This document shows positions 20,701 to 31,741 of a stretch of DNA of 64,000 nucleotides, piece by piece (the stretch's first letter is position 1; each line of letters begins with the position of its first letter). The translations under genes and the position numbers were made by a program. The notes below the pieces were generated by a model. That model saw only the letters and a list, made by a program, of their open reading frames with translations. It ran no database searches and was not told the DNA's origin. The stretch is from assembly GCA_032622095.1 (NCBI GenBank), contig CP136065.1, positions 27,289,141-27,353,140 of the forward strand, in the 5' to 3' direction. This DNA comes from Siphonodentalium dalli. Taxonomy: Eukaryota > Mollusca > Scaphopoda > Gadilida > Siphonodentaliidae.

Positions 20701-23700
20701 GTGACCGGGAAAAGATTTCGGGGCAACTGATGCAAGGCAGAGTTCAGTCCCCTCGCTATACTGGTCTATAATGCCATCACAAACAAAGAATGTAATTAGA
20801 GCTAACATTTTAAATTAAGACGTGTGTCGGTTACAATTCATTCTGATTTGATCTGCCATATTTCCAAATGAATATGGGCAGTTCGGTTTCTCAGAATAGT
20901 GCAGAATTAATTGTAACCAACCGAAGTCTTAAATAAAAAAAAAAGTGTTCAAACCAGCGTAGCGAGGGGACTGAACTCTGCCTTCCAGATATGGACTTTC
21001 TCATACGATACCAACACCAAACAATTCAGGTCTACGAAAACGGAGATATTTACGAGGTGTTACAAATGCGTTCATACTTCAGATAATGGCGCTGAGTGAG
21101 TCATATTAAAGCAGCCTGTTCTATTAAAAATAAGCTCACATAGGACCTATTTCAAAAACACAAATAAGCCCATATCAGCATTATTTGTATCTGAAGTAAG
21201 CTATTTTTATGTGAACTTAAATCGACTAACCAGATGTACGCTTTTTATAGTGTTTATTCTCTTTGGCCCGCGTCATAAAACGGAATAACGCGTGTAAGTC
21301 CACTTGGGCCTATTTCTGAATCAAATAATTCTAATATGAACCTATGTGACTATTTGGGTCCAATATGGACCTATTTGAACGAGGATATGTTGATTAAAGA
21401 TGAATGGAGGCTTTTGAGCTAACTTTGCGGAACTTCTCCCTCTTTTCGTTTAAACTCTGGTATATGAAATAACAGTCTTGGAACGGAAAGTTATATATAA
21501 GAAGAAAAAACGCTATCTCAAGTTGTTTGATATCAATGTTTGTTTCATATATTTATTTAATTTCTATAATTTAGAGGGACAGCAAAATTGTGCCAATTTA
21601 TCAATTACAAGTCACATTTGGTGTTCATCCTTTCGTGACGGGGCTTCGCTGGTGCAGCATTAAACATCCTGTGCCAGTTTATTCTCTTATATATGCGAGT
21701 CTCCCATATGGATGCTCGTATATCTAAGAGAATGCACTGGCTTACAACGTCAAGGTAAATAGTTTTAGGCCAAAGTATTCTCTTATATGCGATATAAGAG
21801 AATGTATTGGCACAGGGTTTCCGCAATATTTCAAGAAGCTCCAATCATGGAAGGGTTAACTGTTATAACTGGCATTCAATTACACGAAACCATAAGTGAC
21901 GTTGAATTAGAGGTTATATAATTATGGTCATGTAGCTGGGCGTATGAAGCCATGGATATAGACATCTTAATTTCTGATTCCTTATTTTGTCGAATTGCTT
22001 ACAAAAATTCCATGTTTCGTTACAGAAGAGCTGAACGACGCATACAAGGAAGAAACGAAACGACTGCATCCGACACGTGCAACCTCTTTTATGAGAGTTT
22101 CCTTTTCCGATTTGTCGGCTTTCAATCTTACTAACTTAATTACCTACAACATAATCGTCGGCATTCAATGAGCAATGATAGACTTACGACGGAAGCACAT
22201 ATATACGCGCCTCCTTTATATAAAAAACACGAGTTTGTTATGAATCTTATACTTCAAACGTGCCCACAAAAAAACCTCAAGAAACGTAGGTGGCGGTAAA
22301 TGGTTTCATATGCTGCTATAGATTGGGCTATTGCATCACTCCAAGCATGAATCGGCAGTATTATTCAACAACAATCGATCCTAAACGAAAATATATTGAA
22401 TTTACAGACAAATATGCATATATAAAAGAAAAGTAATAAGTCGGCTTATTCATACTACATAATTCGGAAGATGAAACACTTGCGTCTTTGATTAAGTGTT
22501 GCTATCCCGCCGTTGTAATTAGTATACCCAACGAATTTTTAATTAAAAAACTGAGCACCACGCTATAGAATTTGGATAGTTTTTAAGTCACCTACGTAGT
22601 TTGAAGCTTTCCGCTTCTAAGAGTCTGGAGTGTCATCACAGAACGTAGAATTGCAGATTTGATGGGGTCGATGCAGATGTTAAAATGAATCTTTGATTTT
22701 CATAAAACTACGAAATATCACGCGATGATTCGGCGAATAGTTGTGTGTGTGGCGTTTGGACAAAGTTGAAAAATATTAAGTTATGACGTTTGAGGTGGAT
22801 GATCAAAGATTGAAGTAAACCATCATACATTTTGGTGGTAAAATACTCAGAATACCTGTTCCAGGACCAAAATATATGTATAAATAGCTGAATATGAGAT
22901 GAAATGATATAAATTATATACTCAATATATAATGTTCATTCTCAGAAATATGATACTCTTTCAGAAAGCCCGACATTCGGAAAATCCCTTATTCAGAAGT
23001 ACCGGTATCGATGAGGTGTCTCTACCAGAGGGATAATACTCAAAAGACCCCATAGATATATAACAAAAAAACATCTCGTTGTTGCGACCTTATTTTATCA
23101 AAAAGGAACCCGGTGACTCATTCGGTAGGCTGAATAGCGCATTAGGCCTCAACAAGCCGCCGCCCAGCGATGCATGACCAAGCTAGTTCTCTTCCAGATA
23201 AGCGAAGACTTGTGATCCATACAAAAGGGTTAACCTGGTAGGTTGTTTAACCCAACAAAACGGCCAAAACCGGCCAAATAAAGCTTCAACAGCCTAAAAT
23301 ATCTTCGGTCTGTCTCAATAGAACCAAACAAATATGGATATCATTGGAACCGGCTCATTGACCACATTGTGATAGTTACAGTTATGCCCTGTGCCAATGC
23401 ATTCTCTTATATATGCGAGTCGACCATAGGTCTTTTAACAATTTTATAATTTTTAATGTGTTAAGCCAATGCATTCTCTTATATATGCGAGGCGACCTAT
23501 GGTCGACTCGCATATCTAAGAGAATGCATTGGCACAGGGCCCTTCTGTTGGGTAAAGGGTTAATGATAAAAAAAAATCAGCAGACGTAAAGATAAAACAA
23601 GTGAAGAAGTCCTATTCATTGGAGGAAAATAATAATACATTTTTTTCTCCAATATCAACAGAAACAGTGTTATAAACCACTGACTTTCATTTTACAGTCT

Positions 23701-26700
23701 TGTATATTACAAGTGTAGAAGTTTTATAGTATTGGCCTCTGGTCTATTGACCTCACAGTTCAAATCTCTGTTATAATTACACCCGGGTGCATGTTACGCC
23801 ACATTATATTTGTATAGCCAAAATAATTAATCTCATTGGGGTCAAAAATTTCAATAATAAGTGCGGTCCCCGAGTGCAGCATGTTCGTTGGATTTAATAT
23901 TACGAAAGGTGAGTCATGTGACATTCGATATAACCACAGAACGACTGTTTCCCCGGGGCATATACCGCACTATATATGGCCCGGAGGCGCCAATAATACC
24001 ATATATAATACCGAATGAACCTCATATGTTTATACTGATTTTCCTGAAATATGAAATTAGCACATTGTGGTGAAGATACTAACGCTGTATTCATCACTGT
24101 CATTATATTAATAGTAATTAGTTGGTCACATTCCCGTAAATATGATTATTCGAGTGTTGTCACACAGTATGGTGTCCTTTTCTGAAATGTCAGATCAGCA
24201 GATTGGAAAATGTTTAGAGGAAAGCGATGAAGTTGGTTCCAAAAATCAAACATCTATCTTACTGTGAAAGACTCGTTAAACTTAATAAATTAATATTAAT
24301 TGATTATTACCTATATATTGTGTTGACAACCCCAATTAGTGTTATAAAGGCAATTGTGAGAGGGTGTTATACATAAGTGGATCGAACTTGTACTCCAATC
24401 CCAATGTCATTTTGTGTTGCAATATACTTATTGGTAATATATATGTTTAAAGTAAAATTAATCTTATGAGCTGTAAATATCGCCGGTTTAGAGGAGATTT
24501 AATCGACATTTTCAAAACAATCAAAGGGTATTATACAATTTAGATCGAAACACTTTTTTTTTTACCAAAGAGGCTTATCTGCAAAAACACGTGGACATTC
24601 GTTAAAGTTAAGATATAAAATGTAACTATGAAAATCTAAAAAAAAATCTTCTCCACATAACGCGCTCTTCTATATATATAGCAAGAAATATAAAAACTAT
24701 GATTAACTGACGATCTTCTGTTTTCATTAAGATATGTCACCTATATACTAATTGTAATTGTTACCGGGACAAACAGTCACGAGACGTGCAATGCAGGTTG
24801 ACTATGTTGATGATGATGATGATTATATGGCACCGAGTACCCGGTATACAGAATTAACGAAATTTCAGACAAAACATTATCTGACGATCTTTTGTTTGCA
24901 TCATGATATGTCACCTAGTTTGTAATAATTACCGGGACAAAATATCACGATGGTGATGATTATATGTCACCAATATTTAGAGGAATTGTAATTTGTCTAC
25001 CCGGTAAACAGAATTAACGAAGTTTCAAATAAACTTCTTAAAGATGTTAATATTCATGGTTTCACGCCATTTTTTACAAAACCGGTTTTGCTTATTATTT
25101 AGATTTTGGAATGAGTAATGCCACACGAAAGACAACATATGGTATGACGCTGAATTCTGTATCCATTTATTCCATATAGGTTTGGTGTTTCAGAGGGACA
25201 GCTAACATTATTTTGTTAAGCTTTCTGTAATATAATATCTGTCTTTTGTGTATACTATAAGTCTAGTTTATATGTCCCATTGGTGTCCAGCATTTTTTTT
25301 AGTGAAACAGGGCGAAAAGTGTTGTTAAATTAAATATTGTATTTCCTAGTTGTGACTGGAGATCTGGAACCTTGAATAAATCTTTAAATTGGCCGCTGAT
25401 TTTAGCTAGATCACCCTGGGTCACGGACAAGTTTTTGGACAATGGCAATATTTCGGTTCAAATTTGTTGGTTATTTCGTTTGTTTTCGCTTCACATTGAA
25501 TTTTTTTTTTTTTTATAGCAGAATAGATTAATTCAAATATAATGTTTAACAGACTTACGCATTCCCGATATGACGAAAAAATACCATTGGCACGGTGTAT
25601 GGTTAAATAACGGTTTCGCCATATGTGACCCGCCATAACAAATCCAGTCGTAAGTCGGGATTTTTTTACCCTGTGCCAATGCATTTTCTTATATATGCGA
25701 GTCGACCATAGGTCGCCTCGCATATATAAGAGAATGCATTGGCCTAACAATTTTAATAATTTTTTCTTGTATTCTTTAACAATTTTATAATTTCACCCAT
25801 ACAGAGCCCCAGACAAACACGAGCAGACGACACCCTTCTATATGCTTCTATATATGTGTGGGGCTCCCTGCAGGGTAATGGATGTTTTTTATTTTATGTC
25901 CTAAAAATTGTAATCATTAGCATTACACGGACATGGTTCATTCGAGCTTCCAAATTGTGACTACGCTGTTTGGTAGGAGGTATAAGATAGGTTGACAAAT
26001 AACGAAAGTTTGATATATACCCGCTTCATATGCTCTGAAAAATACTTGCCATGGTCACAGCCATTTTCCAGCTGTTTTCAATTTTTCGTACATACGTGAA
26101 ATAAACGCTCTTATGTTTACCATATCAGGAACAGACTAAAAAGGAAGTCGCTTTTCTGTTCCATGCCGTACAAATGGCTGTTTTGTGTTTGGGACCCAAA
26201 CATCGTGATAAAGGTACTATATCTTATAACTTCAATGGGTCTTTCTGGGACTTATTAAGCTCGTAGAAAGGTAGTTCAAACCGGGAAAACCAACCAAAAG
26301 CGAATATTTGTATGTGTATTATGGAGCGTAAACCGCCATGTGGCTTTAGATACTTTATTTTAAAGATGGTCTATCTCATCCTAATTTTTGTGACCCGCCA
26401 TATCAAATCCAGTCGTAAGTCGGGATTTTGTTTACACTGTGCCAATGCATTCTCTTATATATGCGAGTCGACCATAGGTCGCCTCGCATATATAAGAGAA
26501 TGCATTGGCCTAACAATTTTTTATCATTTATTTTAAATAAATGTTTCTTATAATTTTTAGGACATAAAATAAAAAACATCCATTACCCTGCAGGGAGCCC
26601 CACATATATATATAGAAGCATATAGAAGAGTGTCGTCTGGTCATGTTTGTCTGGGGCTCTGTATGGGTGAAATTATAAAATTGTTAAAGAATACAAGAAA

Positions 26701-29700
26701 AAATTATTAAAATTGTAAAAAATTGTTAGGCCAATGCATTCTCTTATATATGCGAGGCGACCTATGGTCGACTCGCATATATAAGAGAATGCATTGGCAC
26801 AGGGTAAAAAAATATACAACTTCCGGGGTAAACCAGTAATAAATACGAATCGAAGACAACAGTCCGGAAACGCTTCTATCAAATAATATTGGTTTTATTT
26901 CGATTTTTCTGGTATAATACATTTCGGGACAGTTATGCGAGCTATTTTTAAAACATAAAACATTTTAAAACAGGAACTTCAATCGCAATCGGATCGTAGC
27001 AAGAGGGAGAACTCTATTTAAGTAGCACTCTACGTCAAGGCAAAACTAATTTCGCTGCAGACAGTTTCGTTAAAAATAAATGTTGTTGTTGTAATTGTGG
27101 CCCGGAAGAGTTATACCATCTTTAAATTCTGAATTCCAATACGATATATATTTTCAGTACCCAGCTAGAGCACGATATAAACAGGTCTCTTTTGTGATTG
27201 TGTTTTTCATTGATCAAATTACGGTGCATCAACTATAGGATTTAGGTGTACAATGCTAGGCTACATATTTGGAACTCAAGGTGAACTCTTAATTACAATA
27301 AATGTTCATAAAATAATCAAATGAAGCTCGTGAGTAATTTATGATATACATTAGAATTTTTTTTACCCTGTGCCAATGCATTCTCTTATATATGCGAGTC
27401 GACCATAGGTCGCCTCGCATATATAAGAGAATGCATTGGCCTAACAATTTTTTATCATTTTTTTTAAATAAATGTTTCTTACAATTTTTAGGACATAAAA
27501 TAAATAACATCCATTACCCTGCAGGGAGCCCCACACATATATAGAAGCATATAGAAGAGTGTCGTCTGCTCTCATGTTTGTCTGGGGCTCTGTATGGGTG
27601 AAATTATAAAATTGTTAAAGAATACAAGAAAAAATTATTAATATTGTAAAAAATTGTTAGGCCAATGCATTCTCTTATATATGCGAGGCGACCTATGGTC
27701 GACTCGCATATATAAGAGAATGCATTGGCACAGGGTAAAAAAAATGTGACCGGCAAACATTCTCAAAAGTTCAAATTTAGTTATTTTTGCACGATAACGA
27801 GGACCCGGAAGTGGATTTAGGATTTACTCAAGGGAACCAGAATACGTCGGGTTTTCGTCTGCATCCCCGCGGAGTAATTAATTGCTAACCAGTGATCATA
27901 AACAGGAAATTAAGATGTTAGAAAGAGCCGCTCGGAAGGAACTACTCGGACATATGGTAACTCATAAGTGTGGTCATATCCAGGGCGGTCATTCGCGGAA
28001 CCGACGTGTAAGTAACTTCAAACGCAATGCTTAATGAGGTTAGTTTCAAGTGGTCTACTATAGTAGCCAAGTCAAAGAAAGTTCTTATCGGCAAATCGTC
28101 TGCACCACTAATGAAAATGTAATGAAAATCCACTTCCACAAATGCTGGGAAACTTTTGTAACTACTACTGTCTCATGCAATTCAATGTGAAGAATTAAAA
28201 TTGCATTTACCGGTCCACTAATTTTTGTTACATGAGGAATTAATAAAAAGACACTCCGATGAAACTTCGTTTTTTGTGATAGGTCACGCTTTTGACGACA
28301 ATCTTATGATATGTTGGGTGCTATGCATCACATCCAAACATTGTCATTTTGGCGGTCAACTGCTTGGCAATAACGTCAGCCAATTCCTTCAGGACAAAAC
28401 ATGTTATTAGTGTCATTTGAAACTGAATGATTGCAAGTTCTGAGATCACTGAGGATCCATTGAAGATGCTCCATGTCTTCATGGCATTACATTATATACT
28501 GATGATCCGCTAACTTTGTCAGTACTAAACAGATTTTCCACTCGGATATAAATGTATACATTTCAAGACTCTACTAATAGTTTTGGAGGGGTTTTCAGGA
28601 AAAATAATCAGACGGCAGATAATAAGTATAGAGGGAGTCGTGTGTATTGGAGGGAAATATTCAGATAATAAGTTCAACAAATACCTTTGTTGCACTTATT
28701 ATCTGAACATTTCCTACGGGAACTACTCGCCAATGAGTATTTAGTATAGAAAGAGTTAAAGATGCTCTATTTATTCCTGGCACTACTGTCTACAACAACA
28801 ACAACAACAACAACATTTCTAGGAAACTCATTTTGACGGCATCTTAGAACGTTTGTTCCCAAACAGACACATGAGAAACAATCTGATGTTACAAATATGT
28901 TTACATAAAAGAGTTTTATAAGATAAATTTTAAATCAAAATCTAGCAATGTTCTAAAAATAGCCATAAAACTGTCCCGATTCATAAACAAAATAATACAT
29001 AGAAAAATTAATTATCTAATCAGACAGAAGCGGCAATTGACTGATTTCCCTGACACATAATTATTATCTAGCACCCCCCTCCCCCGATTCTATACATAAA
29101 CTTCAGAGAAGATATACACAATCTTTAAGTAAATCATTTATTTTAAATCCACTGGCACATCTCAGATCCGTTAAATTTTTCTACGTGTACTTGTTTTCAA
29201 AGAATATAGGTCGATGATTGAACGATATTTCCACATGCAGAACATTTATTGCAGATACAACTGAAGTTGTTATATTTGAATATTAGGTATACGAGTATTC
29301 TGAATTTCAGAATTTGTGTTCTCTTATTTTCATAACTCGATTAACCTTAAATTTTTTTCCAACTCTCATAAAGAATTTTGTTGTATTTCCACATCATAGA
29401 ACGATATTTAATAATGTGTGTTACTTTTTCCTCTTAATAGGGAAAAAAATTACTTTCTGTGCGGAAATTTGAAAGCATGTATAATGAATTCACTCCAAAA
29501 AACGACGAATGACTGATACATTTATATAGTAGTATGTTTTGACCTCCCTCTTCCAGTGGTGCACACGTATAATACACGCATAATCCAAAATATATGAGCT
29601 GTATTTTTGACAAATTCTGTCACAATTTAGAACTGATTTACCAGATATGACAGTGTGGGTATCGAAAATACTCATATTCATTGAGGGAAAGGTGCTTCTG

Positions 29701-31644
29701 AAAAACTGGAAAATCTCAAGGGTTCTAATGACGAAAACTTGGGTACCGAAATTTCATATCTGATGATCTATATGTAGACAAGTTAATGATGTTTTTCGAT
29801 CACTTTTATAAACGTTCGTTAAATTAGTTCGATAAAATCATATGAGCTCTAGGGGACGCATAACTATGCGAATTAAATGGGCATAACTCTGAATCTTAAT
29901 GACTTATTTAAAGTACGTTGAGAATCATATGAGATGGAAAAGCATTTGGTGAAATTGAAATGACCAAAAATAAAAGGAGTTTCGTGGAAATGCAGCAGTA
30001 ATTCATGATGTTGGTTTTAAACAAAACCACCGATTCTGGCGAGTCTTAATAATTAATAATATTTCGTCGATAGTGTGTAGAAAATTGACAGACTATTATT
30101 CATTACATGCACATGGTAATAAAATATAAGTAAGGTTGTCTAGCATATACAATATTTACGAGCATGGTAACTATATATAGGAAATTGGGAATAATAGGCA
30201 CGATTGGGTCATTTTAAGATCTTCCCGTACACACTAATACTTTCCAGAATGCATAAGTTCTTCAATATGGACTACACATTCATCTAAAAGACTTATTTAG
30301 GTCATCATAATCATCGAAAAGATCCAATATTTGACAACAAATCAAGCATTTGTATACTATAATATTGTGTCTTTATATCGACCTCAACATTCAAGTCTCA
30401 AATTGAACAGAGTAGCCACTTCCGTTTATCAAATTAGGCCGATTAATACATAAAAGACTTCAATATGGACAACACATGCATCTAAACGAGTTATATAAGT
30501 AATGATAATCATCGAACAGATCCAAAATTTGACAATAATTCTAGCATTTGACAATAAAGAGCGCTGTGGTACACTGCTGTAGCTTATTTCTTTAAACGGT
30601 ATTAATCAGGAGAATTCGCCTAACCTCTGTGCAAACATTGAACATAGTAATAACAATTACTTCAGTATGTTTTTCTGGTGCATACGAAGTCTGTATTTAA
30701 GTACATGTATTTCAAATATTGTGTCTGCCTAGTTTCTGCCTAGTTTATTATACGAACATGACAAAAACAAGAGAGTGTTGGGTTTAAACAGTCATGCATG
30801 TCTCGTTTGAACATTAAATTTATGTTTACGTAATTTGAAAGAGGGATAATATGAACGATAAATACACGAAATATGTATGTTCAGGCTTTAAATACTCTGC
30901 AAAAACTTGCCATAGAAAATATCCAACCGTGTTCAATGTTTTAGCAGCAGGAGTGAGACATTTTTACCATTTAAGGAATAAACTAACAAATAACGCTCTT
31001 TATTGTACCGTGCTGAATAAAAATCGGTGCCACACTGACTTGAATAAGTCATTCTGAGGTATATAAATTCGGTATACAAGTATATTTCACGCATTTATCG
31101 AACTATTTTGACCCCCGGAACAGGGCCAAAATGTGACACAAGCTAGCATTACTAGGAATAAGTTGGTACTGTTTTGTGTGTGTAACCCTTTATATACTAA
31201 ATAGATTATACCATTCAGTTAAAAATTGTGCAACGGGATTGTCTATTATTCATTTAGATGGACGTTAAGGTGGTAAAAGCAGATGGCCGTTTATTGAACT
31301 TATTATCTGAACATTTCACATGGGATAACTACTAATTAATGATGTTTTAGTATAGAAAGGGTTAAGTTATTTAATATTTGAACTAACCTCCAGAGTTTTC
31401 CCAGCGCCTTACTCAGATCTGCGTTGTGAATGTTAGGGTACTGGTCCGAAATCTTCTTCCTGGCCGCCTGAGCCCAAACCATGAACGCATTCATCGGTCG
31501 CTTGATGTGGTTCTTCTTAGATTTTACCTCTCGTCGATCGGAAATAGGGTCCAAACTCCAGTCATATCCCTTTAATAGGGAGGAAACAGCGGTCTGAAGG
31601 CTGTCACCTTGTCGGTCAGTTTCTTTAGAGGATATGTCCGCCAT
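17357..31644 (-). CDS. SoxE: SoxE-family HMG-box transcription factor, three coding exons
   Basis: A nuclear DNA-binding regulator of the Sox8/9/10 group, whose members control cell-fate programmes by bending DNA at ACAAT-type sites. The coding exons (minus strand) are 31644-31388, 19387-19098 and 17799-17357, giving 990 nt and 329 residues. Introns are about 12.0 kb and 1.3 kb. Residues 19-31 ([13 protein letters not shown]) match the SoxE dimerisation region. Residues about 46-125 form the HMG box, starting [19 protein letters not shown] and, after the first intron, [32 protein letters not shown]. Intron 1 interrupts the HMG box at LGKLWR/VLNE, the position typical of SoxE genes. The C-terminus is Ser/Thr/Pro-rich ([11 protein letters not shown]) and could be the activation region. 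It is shorter than vertebrate SoxE proteins (about 450-510). The ATG at 31644 has AAA before it and is the first in-frame ATG. The family call is firm; orthology to one vertebrate gene is not implied. Confidence 0.95.
18222..18511. mobile_element. MITE family T copy (TTAA flanks) in SoxE intron 2
   Basis: Flanked by TTAA at 18218-18221 and 18512-18515. The left end CCATTTATATACTAA is a worn form of CCCTTTCTATACTAAA. Shared internal words include GGTCTATTATTGATTTG, GCAGACGACAGATAAT and TATCTGAACATTTCCT. It contains a 72-bp secondary insertion (18389-18460). Confidence 0.65.
18389..18460 (+). mobile_element. 72-bp SINE-like insertion with (CAA)n tail
   Basis: Bounded by a 9-bp direct repeat ACATTTCCT (18380-18388 and 18461-18469). 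The insert carries a strong hairpin CCGGCC-TGC-GGCCGG and ends CACAACAACA. (CAA)n tracts followed by ACATTT also occur at 28797-28820, 42580-42600 and 44210-44226, and a (CAA)n tract at 50629-50650. Short size, terminal simple-repeat tail and target duplication suggest retroposition. No tRNA boxes were seen. Confidence 0.55.
19098..19387 (-). CDS. SoxE: SoxE coding exon 2
   Basis: The acceptor TTGATTTCAG|AGTTCTAAATG completes Arg86 and continues [18 protein letters not shown], the second half of the HMG box, then a basic tail ([12 protein letters not shown]) and an Asn/Gln/Pro-rich stretch ending [12 protein letters not shown]. The donor is AAAG|GTGAGT at 19098/19097. Reading on past 19098 gives an open but intronic extension. 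Confidence 0.93.
20735..20983. mobile_element. foldback MITE, 249 bp
   Basis: Ends GGCAGAGTTCAGTCCCCTCG / CGAGGGGACTGAACTCTGCC. The inverted arms continue after a short gap with TAAGAC(T)TCGGTTGGTTACAATT. Non-coding. Confidence 0.8.
21670..21819. mobile_element. single-copy hairpin-spacer-hairpin MITE (type C)
   Basis: CCTGTGCCAGTTTATTCTC at the left and GAGAATGTATTGGCACAGG at the right enclose two hairpins. The spacer (TACAACGTCAAGGTAAATAG) is the reverse complement of the spacer in the 5.8-6.9 kb array. It links the family A/B palindrome to that array. Confidence 0.8.
23251..23559. mobile_element. MITE family A, copy 2
   Basis: Reverse orientation to copy 1. It ends GGGCCCTTCTGTTGGGTAAAGGG then TTAA (23560-23563). 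The left end is shortened to TTAA-CCCAACA. The left palindrome is truncated (about 23391-23433) and the right one (about 23466-23539) is complete. Confidence 0.85.
24709..25045. repeat. tandem duplication, about 180-bp unit, two copies
   Basis: Shared order of blocks: CTGACGATCTTCTGTTTTCA, GATATGTCACCTA, TTACCGGGACAAA, GATGATGATTATATG, ACCCGGTATACAGAATTAAC, GAAATTTCA. Copies start at about 24709 and 24880. Confidence 0.75.
25624..25913. mobile_element. MITE family B, copy 2 (right end missing)
   Basis: TGTGACCCGCC start, one complete CCCTGTGCC palindrome and the central ACAGAGCCCCAGACAAAC region. It stops after GTCCTAAAAATTGTAA, lacking the right palindrome and terminal repeat. Confidence 0.8.
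26389..26812. mobile_element. MITE family B, copy 3 (right terminal repeat missing)
   Basis: Starts TGTGACCCGCCATATCAAAT with the core in the opposite orientation to copy 1. Both palindromes are intact. It ends GGCACAGGGTAAAAAAAT without the GTCGGGATTT...GGGTCACA terminal segment. Confidence 0.8.
27358..27744. mobile_element. MITE family B core without outer terminal repeats
   Basis: Starts TTTTTTTTACCCTGTGCC and ends GGCACAGGGTAAAAAAAA. The outer TGTGACCCGCC ends are absent on both sides, so the CCCTGTGCC-bounded core stands alone. Confidence 0.8.
28540..28755. mobile_element. MITE family T copy
   Basis: The right end TTTAGTATAGAAAGAG is followed by TTAA (28756-28759). Internal ATTCAGATAATAAGTTCAAC and its inverted partner TTATTATCTGAACATTTCC are diagnostic of the family. 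The left end is worn, so the start is approximate. Confidence 0.6.
30250..30550. repeat. direct duplication, about 100-bp unit separated by about 95 bp
   Basis: TTCAATATGGACTACACATTC, ATCTAAAAGACTTAT, TAATCATCGAA and AGATCCAATATTTGACAA recur in order at about 30260-30350 and 30457-30550. Confidence 0.7.
31186..31361. mobile_element. MITE family T copy, 26 bp from the SoxE exon 1 donor
   Basis: Left end CCCTTTATATACTAAA, right end TTTTAGTATAGAAAGGG followed by TTAA (31362-31365). The left flank is GTAA. It sits within intron 1 immediately downstream of exon 1, close enough to affect splicing signals. Confidence 0.8.
31388..31644 (-). CDS. SoxE: SoxE coding exon 1
   Basis: Encodes residues 1-85 and two bases of codon 86: an acidic/Ser leader, the dimerisation segment and the first half of the HMG box. 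The donor reads TGGAG|GTTAGT at 31388/31387. Confidence 0.93.
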
Positions 31645-31735
31645 TTTGAGTTCACAGTGCAAAGACCAGACGACAATATGCTTGTTGAAAATGAACAGAG
31701 ATGCTTATCTTCCAACGTATTAACACAACTATCAC

Positions 31736-31741
31736 TTTATA
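31736..31741 (-). promoter_or_regulatory. candidate TATA box of SoxE
   Basis: TATAAA on the minus strand (CTATAAAGTG), 97 nt upstream of the start codon. It would place transcription start near 31710 and give a 5' leader of about 65 nt. This is position and motif evidence only. Confidence 0.35.

Larger units (their letters stand above)
19388..31387 (-). other. SoxE intron 1 (12.0 kb)
   Basis: A single intron between exons 1 and 2 with GT-AG borders. It is largely transposon-derived: elements at 20735, 21670, 23251, 25624, 26389, 27358, 28540 and 31186, and two tandem duplications at 24709 and 30250. Unassigned stretches (for example 19560-20700, 21850-23230, 28800-30240) show no ORF with recognisable motifs. 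Confidence 0.85.

Noticed and set aside
22200-23100. tRNA or tRNA-derived SINE heads in SoxE intron 1
   Set aside because: No paired A-box/B-box or cloverleaf could be seen by eye; tRNAscan-SE would be needed to exclude fully.
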